Of a stretch of DNA of 64,000 bases, positions 1-9,811 are shown piece by piece. The position numbers were made by a program, and so were the translations under genes. Source of the stretch: Paenibacillus sp. V4I3 (GTDB lineage Bacteria; Bacillota; Bacilli; Paenibacillales; NBRC-103111). The notes beneath the pieces are model-generated. The model did no database searches. It was given only the letters and a program-made list of their open reading frames with translations, and was not told where the DNA came from. Numbering within the stretch: the first letter of the stretch is position 1; each line of letters opens with the position of its first letter. The stretch lies in contig NZ_JAUSZA010000001.1 of NCBI RefSeq assembly GCF_030817215.1, positions 7,352,501 through 7,416,500 on the forward strand. Reading direction: 5' to 3'.

Positions 1-182
1 GCGTACACTAAATACAAGGGTTCACTCGGAAATTGAGTCATTTGAAAAATTTCTTTAAAAGAAGACTTCACATACGAATTCCAACGAAATCCAAATCTAT
101 AGTTATGATCCTCTTCCCAATTGGGCTCGAACTGAGAAATTAATTCGAGAAACTGCTGGCGGTAGTAATGTATCAGGTTCAT
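1..182 (-). CDS. Hypothetical protein, N-terminal part only (continues past window edge)
   Basis: An open frame on the minus strand starts at the ATG at 182 and runs off the left edge, giving 60 residues that begin MNLIHYYRQQFLELISQFEP. A GAGGGG ribosome binding site lies about 6 nt upstream of the start. It is rich in aromatic and acidic residues, with no signal peptide or membrane segment in the visible part. I do not recognise the family. The strong ribosome binding site and clean frame support a real gene. Confidence 0.55.
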   Translation of the reverse strand, partial: MNLIHYYRQQFLELISQFEPNWEEDHNYRFGFRWNSYVKSSFKEIFQMTQFPSEPLYLVY

Positions 183-346
183 AGGTGGCCCCTCGCAATT
201 CCTGAAAATGTTAGCTATCATTTCTGTACATCCATCATACTTTGTAATTGTTGTTAAACATCTATTTTAAATCTTAGCTAAACATTATTTTTGCTAATAG
301 TTCGCTAACGAATCTAACACTTTCACTCTTCAGAAAAAAGCGAAAA

Positions 347-372
347 GACCAAGCTCTGACCTCACTTGGGTC
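347..372 (-). terminator. Intrinsic terminator downstream of CYTH gene
   Basis: On the minus strand a GACC(C)AAG / CTTGGTC stem is followed by TTTTCGCTTTTTT. It sits about 80 bp past the stop of the CYTH-domain gene and is placed to end that transcript. The rest of 183-454 holds no other gene that I can see. Confidence 0.5.
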
Positions 373-454
373 ATAAACTCGGCCTTATGTATGTTTATCT
401 TGATGAAGATTATTAACCAATTGTAAGGAAAACGAAATATAACTTATATAAATA

Positions 455-949
455 CTATCGTGACGTCTGCAGTTTTACCCACATGGACTTATTTCGGAAT
501 TCTTCCTCCGCTCCTAACTCTCTCCCAAACCAAGAAGGTACTACAAAGAGCCGCGCAGCTTCAACATCTGGAAACTCGACTTCGACAACTAGGAGATCCA
601 CTTGTTTATATTCATCAATTTCAAAATGGAGCCCTTGAACATCAACCGTGGTACGAATCTTCTCCAATGGGACTAACCCCGTACGTTCAAGAAGCTGCTT
701 ATATATAGGTTCCGATATGTTGTATTCAATCTCTTCCCGAACCAAGCCATGCCCTGATTTGAACGTATGTGTAAAATGCGACAATCCAGAACTATCCACC
801 AGCTGGCGCACTCTGATTTCTTGATCTTCCGAGAAGGCCAAATACGTTTGATAAATATACTGCTTTGAAACTAGCGTGATTTCATTATTATCCAATTCCG
901 CCACAGGGAACGCGGGTAATAGGAACTTTCTTTCGATTTCGGCACTCAT
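455..949 (-). CDS. CYTH-domain protein (tunnel-type triphosphatase / adenylate cyclase-like fold)
   Basis: 164 aa. The protein opens with MSAEIERKFLL, the ExExK signature of CYTH proteins, whose acidic residues bind metal and a triphosphate group inside a beta-barrel tunnel. Alternating charged strands follow (IRVRQL, THTFKSG, REEIEY, FEIDEY, VVEVEF), the usual pattern of barrel strands with Glu/Lys/Arg facing inward. The length fits the small soluble bacterial CYTH family, many of which hydrolyse inorganic triphosphate or thiamine triphosphate. The substrate cannot be assigned from sequence. It is a single gene with its own terminator. Confidence 0.8.
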   Translation of the reverse strand: MSAEIERKFLLPAFPVAELDNNEITLVSKQYIYQTYLAFSEDQEIRVRQLVDSSGLSHFTHTFKSGHGLVREEIEYNISEPIYKQLLERTGLVPLEKIRTTVDVQGLHFEIDEYKQVDLLVVEVEFPDVEAARLFVVPSWFGRELGAEEEFRNKSMWVKLQTSR

Positions 950-1048
950 TGGTGTGACCCCTCTCCAAACAAATCATGTTTTCTTCACCATTTTACCACG
1001 CAATCATTAAAAAAACTCCCAGAAGGGAGCACTCCCCTTCCATGTCTC

Positions 1049-1876
1049 TCATCGGTTGGACTTGTTCAAAGTTCGGAATCGAGCCGGAGATACTTCGTTC
1101 CACGCCCGAAACATTTTACCAAAATGAAATTCATCGGCAAATCCGCATGCATCCGCAATAGCTTTCATCGGTTCTTCTGTCAGCAGCAGCAGTGTTTTGG
1201 CTTTCTCATTGCGAATCCGGTTCAAGTACTCTTTGGGTGAAACGCCTACTTGCTGCATGAACATTTTTCGCAACTGGGAGACGGAGATATGGAAGGTTCG
1301 CGCGAGTTCTTCCATCCTCAAGGGCCGGTTATAGCAGGTTTCGATCCAAAACTTCGCTTGCTGAAATGCTTTCATATACGGGTCCGTTGACGTGTTTGTA
1401 TCCCTCATGAAATGAATCAATCGTGAAAGGACATATTGGAATTCAGCCTGTCTTTCGTGTGGGTCCGGGCTCTGTAACGTCCCTATCTGCTTGAACTGCT
1501 CTTGAATCCAGACCGCTTGCTCCGGAGAATACAACTTGTTAAAAGGCAATTGAAGTGAGTCCAAATGAACGGGCTGCAGCCAGGTTTGATTCTCATAGGG
1601 GATGTCGAAAGCATCAAATAGAAGCATACGAATATAGAGCGGTTTATCCACAGATGATGTCATGGTCAGCGTAAAACCCGGCCTTAAGTAAAAGAGCATA
1701 CCCGATTGTACATTCAATAGCTGTTCATCAAACGAATGTGTAAATTCTCCTTCTCCACTCATAATCCAGTAAAGAGAATGAACATCTGTTGTATTCCGAA
1801 TGTCTTTCCAGCCTGGAACAGGCAGCTTCTCATAGGTCAGACGAAGATGATACATCCGGTGCTCTTTTGTTTCCAT
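1049..1876 (-). CDS. AraC-family transcriptional regulator
   Basis: 275 aa. An N-terminal cupin-like sensor region (about 1-160) precedes a C-terminal double helix-turn-helix (about 175-270). The second helix-turn-helix shows the typical AraC pattern around CGFADEFHFGKMFRAW and SPARFR. An AAGGTGG ribosome binding site lies 7 nt before the ATG. It is divergent from the GH2 glycosidase gene with under 120 bp between the starts, so it probably controls that gene in response to a sugar. The effector is unknown. Confidence 0.85.
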   Translation of the reverse strand: METKEHRMYHLRLTYEKLPVPGWKDIRNTTDVHSLYWIMSGEGEFTHSFDEQLLNVQSGMLFYLRPGFTLTMTSSVDKPLYIRMLLFDAFDIPYENQTWLQPVHLDSLQLPFNKLYSPEQAVWIQEQFKQIGTLQSPDPHERQAEFQYVLSRLIHFMRDTNTSTDPYMKAFQQAKFWIETCYNRPLRMEELARTFHISVSQLRKMFMQQVGVSPKEYLNRIRNEKAKTLLLLTEEPMKAIADACGFADEFHFGKMFRAWNEVSPARFRTLNKSNR

Positions 1877-1988
1877 TCATTCACCACCTTCAAAGCGATT
1901 TTGACAAATACTAAAGTTCTTTATCCATAGAAAATAGCCATTCTTCCATGATACGCTTAACTAAACATACATGAAAGGGGCTTTTACT

Positions 1989-3695
1989 TTGATTCGTACT
2001 TTTCAACAACACTCCCTACGCCATACCCGACTTCTTGATGGATTATGGGACTTCATAACGGATCCAGGAAATGTAGGGATAACGGAACAATGGCATGCCA
2101 AGTTTCCAACCGATTCCCGAAAGCTTGTGGTTCCTTCTTGCTGGAATAATGAATTAGGCTTATACGATTATATCGGGGCCGCGTGGTATCGCACGTATTT
2201 CGACACCGCACAAGAAGCTAATATTCGACTATGCTTTGAAGGAATTCTCCACCATGCCGATGTTTATGTTGACGGTCATCACCTCGGTTACCACTTTGGC
2301 GGCTACACCCAGTTCTCCAAGATCATCCCTCATCTAGCGAAGGGAAAGCACGAATTAATCATTCGTGTAGATAGCACCCTTGATTGGCAGACACTGCCCA
2401 CAGATATCTCAGATTGGTACTCTTATGGTGGAATCATACGTTCTGTCGAGCTTCAGGAGCTGCCCGATATTTATATTGAATCCTTGAAAATTGATTATCA
2501 ACTAGAGGGAGATACAGCCGATATCCAGCTGCAAGTAAAGTTAAACTCCATAAGCTCGGTTGATCGTCAAATTGTTGTTAGTGCCTCTATAGAAGGACTA
2601 GCTTTCTCTGATTCAACCGTTCATATCGCGGCGGGCAAATCTTCACAGCTTTCTCTCCGAGGGAGACTCAAAAACATCCGCAAATGGGATGTTGGACAAC
2701 CGGAGTTGTATACCTTCGTAGTCCGTATAGGCGAAGATGACCTGATCGATCGGACAGGATTCCGCACCATTGAAGTCAATAACAGTCAAATCCTCCTAAA
2801 TGGCAAAGCGCTGTATTTGCAGGGAGTGAATCGACACGAAGAGCATCCCGAATGGGGATTTGCTTTTCCACCTAAGCTCATGCTGAAGGATTTGGATATT
2901 TTGACCGATATGGGCTGCAACATCGTTCGTGGTTCACACTATCCACAAAGCCAGTTCTGGATCGATTTGCTTGATGAGCATGGACTGCTCCTGTGGAGCG
3001 AGATCCCGATGTGGGGCTGTTTTATGAGCAAAGAAACGCTGGCTAGTCCCCTATTCGCAGAACGCGGTTTGCAAATGTTAGACGAAATGATTAGCCGTGA
3101 TTATCATCATCCTTCGATCATTTTCTGGGGGGCTCATAACGAAATTGATACACGCACGGATGAAGCGCTGGAGCTTACTAAGAAATTCGTTAGCAAAATA
3201 CGCAGCATGGATACCAGCCGCCTAGTTACGTACGCCACGATGCATCCTGAAGAAGACATTGTACTATCCTATTTCGATGTCATCGGAATCAACAAATATT
3301 ACGGCTGGTATCAAGGAAACGTGAACGGATTCCGTGACATGCTTCAGCAGTATTATCAACATGCAGAATCACAAGGTGCCAGTGGTAAGCCCGTCATCAT
3401 GAGCGAGTTTGGCGCTGCTGGTATCTTCGGAGATGCAGGCTGGGAGCCTCGCTTGTTCAGTGAAGACTATCAAGCTGACGTTGTGCAGCAGGCTTTACAG
3501 ATCTTCCGCGAGGATCCTCGCATCGTCGGTACGCTGATTTGGCACTTCGCCGACATTCGCGTCGATGTGCGGAGTGACCGTCCTTATTTCCGTGATCGGG
3601 CGCGGAGTTTTAACAACAAGGGACTGCTGAATGAGTATCGCAAGCCTAAGCTGGCTTACCGATTGGTTAAGGAGATTTATCGATCTAAGAGGTAA
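1989..3695 (+). CDS. Glycoside hydrolase family 2 (beta-glucuronidase/beta-galactosidase-like)
   Basis: Cytoplasmic enzyme that cleaves terminal beta-linked sugars by a retaining mechanism. I prefer the TTG at 1989 (568 aa) over the in-frame ATG at 1971 because the GAAAGGGG ribosome binding site lies inside the longer reading, about 9 nt before the TTG. An N-terminal jelly-roll sugar-binding domain (about 1-165) and an immunoglobulin-like domain precede a TIM barrel. The family signature NRHEEHP lies near residue 280, the acid/base Glu in HNE near 385 and the nucleophile Glu in MSEFG near 473. The substrate (glucuronide or galactoside) is not certain. There is no signal peptide. Confidence 0.9.
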   Translation: MIRTFQQHSLRHTRLLDGLWDFITDPGNVGITEQWHAKFPTDSRKLVVPSCWNNELGLYDYIGAAWYRTYFDTAQEANIRLCFEGILHHADVYVDGHHLGYHFGGYTQFSKIIPHLAKGKHELIIRVDSTLDWQTLPTDISDWYSYGGIIRSVELQELPDIYIESLKIDYQLEGDTADIQLQVKLNSISSVDRQIVVSASIEGLAFSDSTVHIAAGKSSQLSLRGRLKNIRKWDVGQPELYTFVVRIGEDDLIDRTGFRTIEVNNSQILLNGKALYLQGVNRHEEHPEWGFAFPPKLMLKDLDILTDMGCNIVRGSHYPQSQFWIDLLDEHGLLLWSEIPMWGCFMSKETLASPLFAERGLQMLDEMISRDYHHPSIIFWGAHNEIDTRTDEALELTKKFVSKIRSMDTSRLVTYATMHPEEDIVLSYFDVIGINKYYGWYQGNVNGFRDMLQQYYQHAESQGASGKPVIMSEFGAAGIFGDAGWEPRLFSEDYQADVVQQALQIFREDPRIVGTLIWHFADIRVDVRSDRPYFRDRARSFNNKGLLNEYRKPKLAYRLVKEIYRSKR

Positions 3696-3720
3696 CTTTC
3701 AAAAGGTAAAATCTTAAAAA

Positions 3721-3757
3721 GACGCTCAAACCAGTTCAATCACACGGTTTGAGCGTC
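3721..3757. terminator. Bidirectional intrinsic terminator
   Basis: A perfect 12-bp stem, GACGCTCAAACC / GGTTTGAGCGTC, is flanked by A-rich sequence on the left and T-rich sequence on the right. It lies between the convergent GH2 gene and the MalG-like permease gene and can serve both. Confidence 0.85.
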
Positions 3758-3782
3758 TTCTTTTACTTTCCGTTTGTGCGCA

Positions 3783-4625
3783 TTACCCTTTGAGAGATCC
3801 CGCTGTTATACCGGAAATTATCCGTTTATTGAAAATGGATATTACAAGGATCGACGGAAGGGTTGTCATCACAATGGCCGCGAACATCGGTGCAAAATCC
3901 GTTGCGTATTGACCCTGAAAATTCAAAAGTCCTATCGGAAGTGTCATCTTTTTGGCATCGTTAATGAATGTTAGTACAACCAGTAGTTCATTCCAGATTC
4001 CAGCAAAGTTTATAATGCCAACCGTCATAAGCGCCGGTATCAATAAAGGCATCAAAACTCGCCAATAAACACCGTAAACCGAACAGCCATCAATAATGGC
4101 CGCTTCCATAATTTCTTTGGGAATGGAACTCATAAAACCGCTTAGCACCAGTACCGATGTAGGCAGAGCAAAGGCAACATAAATAAGAATCAAGCCGATT
4201 TGCGAATTCATCAGATTTAATTTAGAGAAGAAAATAACCAAAGGAATGAGTGTTGCTTGCAGCGGAACCATCAAACCGATCAAAAAATAAAGTAGCGTGC
4301 CTTTCGATGCTTTCCACTTTAATTTAATAATCGCAAAAGAGGCCATTGAACCTATTAGTAAGACCAGAAGTAATGTGACAGTCGTAATGAGTACCGAATT
4401 GTAAAAATAACGGCCTGTTCCCCCTGTGATCCATGCATTTATGTAGTTTCCCCACAGCCAATGCAGCGGAAGTTCCCATGGACGTTCAAAAATTTCCGGT
4501 GTTTTCTTGAGTGAATTCACAATAAGCCAAAACAGAGGATAAATATAGACAAGCGTCCCTAATCCCAAAAATAAATAAGTGAACAGCTTTTGAATGGGAC
4601 GAATCATTTTTGAACCTTGCTCCAT
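3783..4625 (-). CDS. Carbohydrate ABC transporter permease, MalG/LacG type
   Basis: 280 aa with about six membrane segments. The EAA loop that docks the ATPase appears around EAAIIDGCSVYGVYWRVLMP, and the C-terminus IISGITAGSLKG is typical of MalG-type subunits. An AAGGAGG ribosome binding site lies 7 nt before the ATG. It is the last gene of a regulator-kinase-binding protein-permease-permease cluster. No ATPase gene is nearby; in these Msm-type importers a shared MsmX-like ATPase encoded elsewhere usually powers transport. Confidence 0.9.
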   Translation of the reverse strand: MEQGSKMIRPIQKLFTYLFLGLGTLVYIYPLFWLIVNSLKKTPEIFERPWELPLHWLWGNYINAWITGGTGRYFYNSVLITTVTLLLVLLIGSMASFAIIKLKWKASKGTLLYFLIGLMVPLQATLIPLVIFFSKLNLMNSQIGLILIYVAFALPTSVLVLSGFMSSIPKEIMEAAIIDGCSVYGVYWRVLMPLLIPALMTVGIINFAGIWNELLVVLTFINDAKKMTLPIGLLNFQGQYATDFAPMFAAIVMTTLPSILVISIFNKRIISGITAGSLKG

Positions 4626-4641
4626 ACGCGTACCTCCTTCC

Positions 4642-5526
4642 TCAATCTTCGATATCTTTGGTGGAAATTATTTTATTAATAACAAACGTAACGATTAAGC
4701 ACATAACTAGTAAGATGACAGCTAATGAATTACCGTAGCCATATTCTAACTGACCAAAGGAACGTTTTTGCAAATAACCGACCAGTGTTTGTGATACATT
4801 GGCAGGCCCCCCGCCCGTCATGACATAAACAAGATCAAAAAACCGTAAGGAACCAATAGAAATGAGAATGGTATTCACTTTAATAATCGGTTTAAGCAAT
4901 GGCATGGTGATATGCCATACCAATTTCCATCCGATAGCACCTTCAAGACGCGCGGCCTCAAAGATTTCCTCGGAAATATTCTGTATCGCTGCAATGAACA
5001 GGATCATGGTATACCCAATAAATTGCCAAGATACAACCGCTGTAACTGCCCACATCACCGTTTTGGGTTCAGACAACCACAGGTGCTTTAGTGAATCTAG
5101 CCCTAACCAATCAAGTAAATTATTAATAATACCGATCTGCGGATGATAGATAAATGTCCACATCATACCTACGGCGACACTCGACAGGAATGCCGGCATA
5201 ATGAAAACAAGCTTAAAGAAATCTTTCCCTCGCACGTTTCCTGTCAGAATCAAGGCCAGAAAAAAACCAAATGGCAGTTGAATCACCAAACTTGTCACCA
5301 AGAGAAATAACACGTTACGTATCGTAACAAAAAACACATCATCATCTGAAAACATACGCGTATAATTGTCCAACCCTATAAACTTCATCGGATTCAGAAC
5401 ATCCCAATCAAAAAAGCTCAAATAAATCGATGCGATAATAGGGATGAAAACAATAGCCGAATATAGAAACAGGGCAGGGGTTATAAAGAATGCAATGGTC
5501 GAGCCTTTTCTCAGCATTTTATCCAT
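4642..5526 (-). CDS. Carbohydrate ABC transporter permease, MalF/LacF type
   Basis: I start it at the ATG at 5526 (294 aa, MDKMLRKG) because a TGGAG ribosome binding site lies about 7 nt before it; the upstream ATGs in the same frame lack one. It has six or more membrane segments, with the EAA loop at EEIFEAARLEGAIGWKLVWH. It forms the membrane channel with the MalG-type subunit 16 bp downstream. The sugar is unknown, though the solute-binding protein next door belongs to the oligosaccharide-binding group. Confidence 0.9.
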   Translation of the reverse strand: MDKMLRKGSTIAFFITPALFLYSAIVFIPIIASIYLSFFDWDVLNPMKFIGLDNYTRMFSDDDVFFVTIRNVLFLLVTSLVIQLPFGFFLALILTGNVRGKDFFKLVFIMPAFLSSVAVGMMWTFIYHPQIGIINNLLDWLGLDSLKHLWLSEPKTVMWAVTAVVSWQFIGYTMILFIAAIQNISEEIFEAARLEGAIGWKLVWHITMPLLKPIIKVNTILISIGSLRFFDLVYVMTGGGPANVSQTLVGYLQKRSFGQLEYGYGNSLAVILLVMCLIVTFVINKIISTKDIED

Positions 5527-5603
5527 AAACAACCACTCCATTATTGTTTTGATGAAAAAAGGGAGAAGAATATCTTCCCCCTCCATAAGAAAATTTTATA
5601 GTT

Positions 5604-6947
5604 TTAGCGGTTTTTCTCCGTATAAGCTTGCAAGCTCTTGAATGCATCTTCCGGTGATTTGCCTGCTAAGATAGATTGGATCGTGTTGTTATATTCATCC
5701 CCAATCTTCGCACCCAGTCCCACATCATAAAAGATGAACATCCCTTTCATTGTGGACATTTGATCTTTTAAATCTTTACTTAACCCTGGCACTTTAGCTG
5801 GATCTAAGGTAACTTTAGTAGCTGGAATATCTCCTTGCTCTTCACCAACACGTTTTTGTGTTTTGTCCTCGGACCATACTTTCAGATATTTAACAGCTGC
5901 ATCTTTGTCTTTTGCCGTTGAACTTATCACTAAGTTAAATGCAGGTTGACCCAACCAAGTGTCAATATCCCCTTTTCCATTCGGAAATGTTGGGAATTTA
6001 GCAATGCCCACGACATCCTTCACCTTGGAATCGGTATTTACCAACGTATTGATTGCCCAACTGCCAGTAACCATCATGGCCGCTTGACCATTTTGGAACA
6101 TGCTCGTCATTGCACTGTTGTCAATACTAAGGAACCCTTCTGGGAACGCCTTCATTTTTGTTAATTCCTGCAATACACGGCCTGTTTCGATGTAAGAAGG
6201 ATCAAGCCAAGTTCCTTTGCCCTCCATTAATGCATTAAACGGTGCGTCGCCGCCAATCCGATTGGCTACAAATTCACTAAATAAGGCACTAACCCAAGCA
6301 TCTTTGGCACCCATTGCAATCGGTGTCACTTTATTTTTAACCAACACATCAATCACATGTTTTAACTCATCGTACGTCTTAGGTACCTCAAGGTTATTCT
6401 TTTTGAAAATGTCTTTATTGTAGTACATGGTAGCTGCCGCGAAATTAACCGGAACACCATAAATTTTGTCATTGAATGTTAATAAATTAAACGCCCCAGA
6501 GATAAAGCGATCTTTCCACGCTGGATCTTTATCCAGATATTCATTAAGCGCCAGCACTTTTCCTGAATCCGCATACGTTTTTAGTTTTCCGGCAGCATGC
6601 AGAGTGTACACATCAGGCGCTTCATTTCCGGCGATTTGAGCATTTAATTTCGGATAAAAAGCTGTACTAGGAAGATGTGATACTTCGAAAGTCGCGTTCA
6701 CATCTGTTCTTGCATTAAATTCTGCAAGCAGATCTTTCTGAATATTGATCCCCTTGTTTTCCGGTTCTAACCAATCAAATTCTTTCATTTTAATCTTATC
6801 TTTTGGCTTTGCAGCCGCTTCCGTTGCTTTTGGAGCATCACTAGCTTTGGGTGCCTCACTTGCTTTCTCGGTCCCGCAAGCAGATAATACAGCAGTGATT
6901 GCAAAAATAGCAGTGATTGATGCTGAAATCCTTTTAACCTTTTTCAT
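5604..6947 (-). CDS. Sugar ABC transporter substrate-binding lipoprotein
   Basis: 447 aa. A lipoprotein signal peptide ends in the lipobox LSAC with Cys24, and an Ala/Lys/Pro-rich linker (about 27-50) tethers the domain to the membrane. The mature part is a family-1 extracellular solute-binding fold, with a typical MTGSWAIN-like stretch around residue 295 and a C-terminal helical lobe. A GAGGAGGG ribosome binding site is present. It lies between the histidine kinase and the two permeases, all on the same strand, so the kinase probably controls its expression. Confidence 0.92.
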   Translation of the reverse strand: MKKVKRISASITAIFAITAVLSACGTEKASEAPKASDAPKATEAAAKPKDKIKMKEFDWLEPENKGINIQKDLLAEFNARTDVNATFEVSHLPSTAFYPKLNAQIAGNEAPDVYTLHAAGKLKTYADSGKVLALNEYLDKDPAWKDRFISGAFNLLTFNDKIYGVPVNFAAATMYYNKDIFKKNNLEVPKTYDELKHVIDVLVKNKVTPIAMGAKDAWVSALFSEFVANRIGGDAPFNALMEGKGTWLDPSYIETGRVLQELTKMKAFPEGFLSIDNSAMTSMFQNGQAAMMVTGSWAINTLVNTDSKVKDVVGIAKFPTFPNGKGDIDTWLGQPAFNLVISSTAKDKDAAVKYLKVWSEDKTQKRVGEEQGDIPATKVTLDPAKVPGLSKDLKDQMSTMKGMFIFYDVGLGAKIGDEYNNTIQSILAGKSPEDAFKSLQAYTEKNR

Positions 6948-7019
6948 TTAAACCCTCCTCTATCATGTTTTACAATCTAAGCTTAGTTGAAATGGGTTCA
7001 AACGAGTATGCGGTATTCC

Positions 7020-8819
7020 TTACTTCATGGTTGAATCTGCCGACCTCTTCTCATCTTTACGTGGTAAGGATAACGTTATCATTGTACCTTGCCCTACGAC
7101 GCTATCAATCTGCAAGCCGAATCTCTTTCCGTAATGCAATTGAACCCGCTGATGTACATTAATCAATCCAATCCCCATACCTGAATCATCAACAGTCACT
7201 TGCAAATTTTCCCGAATCTGCGCTAGTCTTTCAGCCTCAATACCGTTTCCGTTATCACTTATGGTAATGTTAAATAAATCATCTTCAAAAAAACCGCGAA
7301 TCTCAATAAGCCCTTGGTCAATCTTCATTTCCATACCATGAATAATCGCATTTTCCACCAACGGCTGCAGAATAAATCGCGGAACTAACAAGGGCAGCGC
7401 CATCGTATCTATGTCGATAGAAATGGTAATTTTATCTCCATATCGATATTGCTGAATATAGACATACTTATTAACGTTGTCCAATTCCTTGTCAAGGGGA
7501 ATGTACTCTTTTCCCTTGATTCCTTCCCGCATTAAATCACCCAACGCTTTGGATAATTTCCCTACTTCAGGAACGTTCTTCATGCGCGCAAGCCAATTGA
7601 TCGTTTCTAGTGTGTTAAAAAGGAAATGAGGGTTAATTTGAAACATTAAATATTTTAATTGCGACTGCTGTTTCAATAGTTCCTCTTGATAAACCGTATT
7701 AATTAAATGATGGATTCGATCGATCATTCGGTTGAAATTTCGACTCATAACACCTATTTCATTGCGGGAATTGTAATTAAATTGAATATCAAAGCGATCT
7801 TTTTCCACGTCTTTCATCATCGCGGAAAGCTGACGAATGGGTTTAGATATACTGTTCGACACAAAATAGGCGATTAATAATGCAACGACAATACAGATAA
7901 TGAAGATAATAAACATCCAATTTTTCAATTCAATAGACGTTTGGGAGTATTTAGCATCCGGAATGACACTGACGATCTTCCAATCGGTATTCCCGATGGC
8001 ATGATAAGTAATGATATAGTTAATCCCGTCCATCATCTCGCTAGTATGATCTTGTTCAGGTCCATGCAACACGCGAGTTATATACGGGTAATCAGGGGTC
8101 GTATTAATCAAGGATTTATTCGAATGTGAAATGATCCTTCCATTCTGATTGATAATATACATTTCACCTTCATTGTTTAATTTCGTCTGCGCAAAAACCG
8201 AATATAAAGCGTCTTCTTTAAGATGAAGTTCAAAATAGCCGATTTTCTTCAGGTTTCCTACATCAAACATAGAACTTCTAGCTGTAATCGTTAGCTGCTC
8301 GGGATTCGTATTCATCCAAACTAAATTGCCCTCATTCTCTTTCAGTACATCCCAATCGTTTATGTCCAAATCATTGGATTTCAAGACATTTCCCGATGGA
8401 AAGACATCTTTATTTAAAGCATAAAGGCTGATGTCCTGTATGTCTTCGCTATCAATGATGGCACCATCCAACAAGAGCTTAATTTTGTTGATTTCGTCTA
8501 AATATTCCAACTGATTATGAAAGCCTAGATTGGCTTTTTTAAGAGCATCCCTTATTTCTTTATTCGTAAAAAGGGAATAATACACCCGCTTGACTTCCTT
8601 CATCTTGAATTCAATATTTTTGCTTACTTCGGTTAACAAATCGGTGGTGTAAGCGTTTGTTTTTTCCTGTATGAGCGATCGTGATTTTTGATAAGTTAAC
8701 GTACCGATCACAGCTAATGGAATAAGGTTCAAAATGAGGAAGGACACTAGTAATTTTTTTTGAATCTTCATGTCTAGTATCCATTGCCGCAACCTTCTTG
8801 CTAGCTGGTTACGTATCAT
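7020..8819 (-). CDS. Sensor histidine kinase, YesM-like (LytS/His_kinase family)
   Basis: 599 aa. Membrane segments near 20-40 and 300-320 flank an extracytoplasmic Cache-like sensor, followed by a HAMP region. The phosphoacceptor His sits in QINPHFLFNTLETINWLARM, the ATP site has the N-box NAIIHG and DNGNGI, and the C-terminus has GIGLINVHQR. This is the hallmark of YesM-type kinases paired with AraC-type response regulators. Its ATG overlaps the end of the response regulator gene by 11 bp, so the two are translationally coupled. It probably senses the imported saccharide. Confidence 0.92.
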   Translation of the reverse strand: MIRNQLARRLRQWILDMKIQKKLLVSFLILNLIPLAVIGTLTYQKSRSLIQEKTNAYTTDLLTEVSKNIEFKMKEVKRVYYSLFTNKEIRDALKKANLGFHNQLEYLDEINKIKLLLDGAIIDSEDIQDISLYALNKDVFPSGNVLKSNDLDINDWDVLKENEGNLVWMNTNPEQLTITARSSMFDVGNLKKIGYFELHLKEDALYSVFAQTKLNNEGEMYIINQNGRIISHSNKSLINTTPDYPYITRVLHGPEQDHTSEMMDGINYIITYHAIGNTDWKIVSVIPDAKYSQTSIELKNWMFIIFIICIVVALLIAYFVSNSISKPIRQLSAMMKDVEKDRFDIQFNYNSRNEIGVMSRNFNRMIDRIHHLINTVYQEELLKQQSQLKYLMFQINPHFLFNTLETINWLARMKNVPEVGKLSKALGDLMREGIKGKEYIPLDKELDNVNKYVYIQQYRYGDKITISIDIDTMALPLLVPRFILQPLVENAIIHGMEMKIDQGLIEIRGFFEDDLFNITISDNGNGIEAERLAQIRENLQVTVDDSGMGIGLINVHQRVQLHYGKRFGLQIDSVVGQGTMITLSLPRKDEKRSADSTMK

Positions 8820-9643
8820 TGAGGTGCCCGCCTAATTCCGCATGTCTTATAAATAATTGCTTACGAAAATCGTTTGGCGTTTGTCCGTAATGTTTTTTAA
8901 ACATTTGTCCAAAATACCTGGAATCTCGAATTCCCACCCGACTGGCTATTTCAAATACTTTAACCTGGGGGTCTGCTAGCATATCCACAGCTTTTTGCAT
9001 ACGAATTCGGGTGAGTGTATCCGAGAAGTTTTCTCCTGTTTCCTTCTTAAATAAGCGGCTCAAATAGTCCGGATGATAATGAAGCATGTCCGCAACTTTG
9101 GTAATGGTCATTTCCTGCATGTAATTTAATTCTATATATTCAATGATTTGCGCAATCACTTCATTCAGCTTGGATATTTCACCTTCCGGTAGCAACATGC
9201 CTTGCAGTGTAAACGAATATTCCTTCAACTGATGCCGCAGACCAAGCTCAAGCTCATTTCGCTGACGGTCCTCTTGAATCACTTGTTTGGCTTTTCTGCA
9301 AGCCAGCATGATTTCATCTGGATCGGTAGGTTTTAATACAAAACCGACTGCCCCCAATTTTATTGCTGTCATTGCGTAATCCAACTGGTGGTAGGCTGTA
9401 ATAAACACCCATTTGATAGATGGATTCTCTGCTTGTACCAGCTCCATTAAGGCTAGTCCGTCTAAACCGGGGCATTTTAATATCAGTCAATACTAGATCT
9501 GGATTAACAGCTCGAATCAGCTCTAGTGCCTCCAATCCATTAGCCCCTAACCCTACCAACTCAAAGCCTTCTTCTTCCCAATCTAAGGATCGCAGCCCCA
9601 TTCGGGTGATTGGTTCATCGTCAGCAATAATCATTCTAATCAC
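8809..9643 (-). pseudogene. YesN-like response regulator with AraC DNA-binding domain, frameshifted
   Basis: The intact protein would be about 277 aa. A GTG start at 9643 has a GGGGAGGA ribosome binding site. The receiver domain begins MIIADDEP, with phosphoacceptor Asp in LVLTDIKMP. After that the frame breaks: the minus strand has CCCC at 9469-9472, and removing one C restores PGLDGLALMELVQA and joins the C-terminal part (receiver Lys in LKPTDPDEI, then an AraC double helix-turn-helix). As written the receiver is truncated. Either a genuine one-base mutation or a sequencing error in a short homopolymer. The downstream kinase is intact, so an error or recent mutation is likely. Confidence 0.85.
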
Positions 9644-9746
9644 ACATATTCCTCCCCACCTGAAGTAAGTGAGTTCATTATCATTGTTTTTGTTTAATAG
9701 TTCAATGAATATTTGCTTTACGAAAAAGGTTTTCGACCCTCCAAAC

Positions 9747-9806
9747 AAAAAAAGGGACCTAGCCAACGGGGCCAGGTCCAAAGTTTATATTAAAAAAGGG
9801 GGGTCT
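9747..9806 (-). ncRNA. Putative small C-rich RNA, copy 1
   Basis: The minus strand has a TATAAT box at 9817-9812. From about 9806 a short transcript would carry CCCCCC-UUUUUU (9803-9792), then a 10-bp hairpin GGACCTGGCC / GGCTAGGTCC with a 5-nt loop (9755-9779) ending in seven U. A second copy with the same layout and compensating base changes in the stem lies at 24868-24927. No reading frame is present. The C-run could pair with G-rich ribosome binding sites. Alternatively it is an attenuator leader of the response regulator operon that starts about 100 bp downstream. Confidence 0.6.
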
Positions 9807-9811
9807 TGTTT

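Noticed and set aside
9469..9472. Programmed frameshift in the response regulator
   Set aside because: No slippery heptamer or downstream stimulatory structure, and YesN-like proteins are not known to use one; a mutation or sequencing error is simpler.
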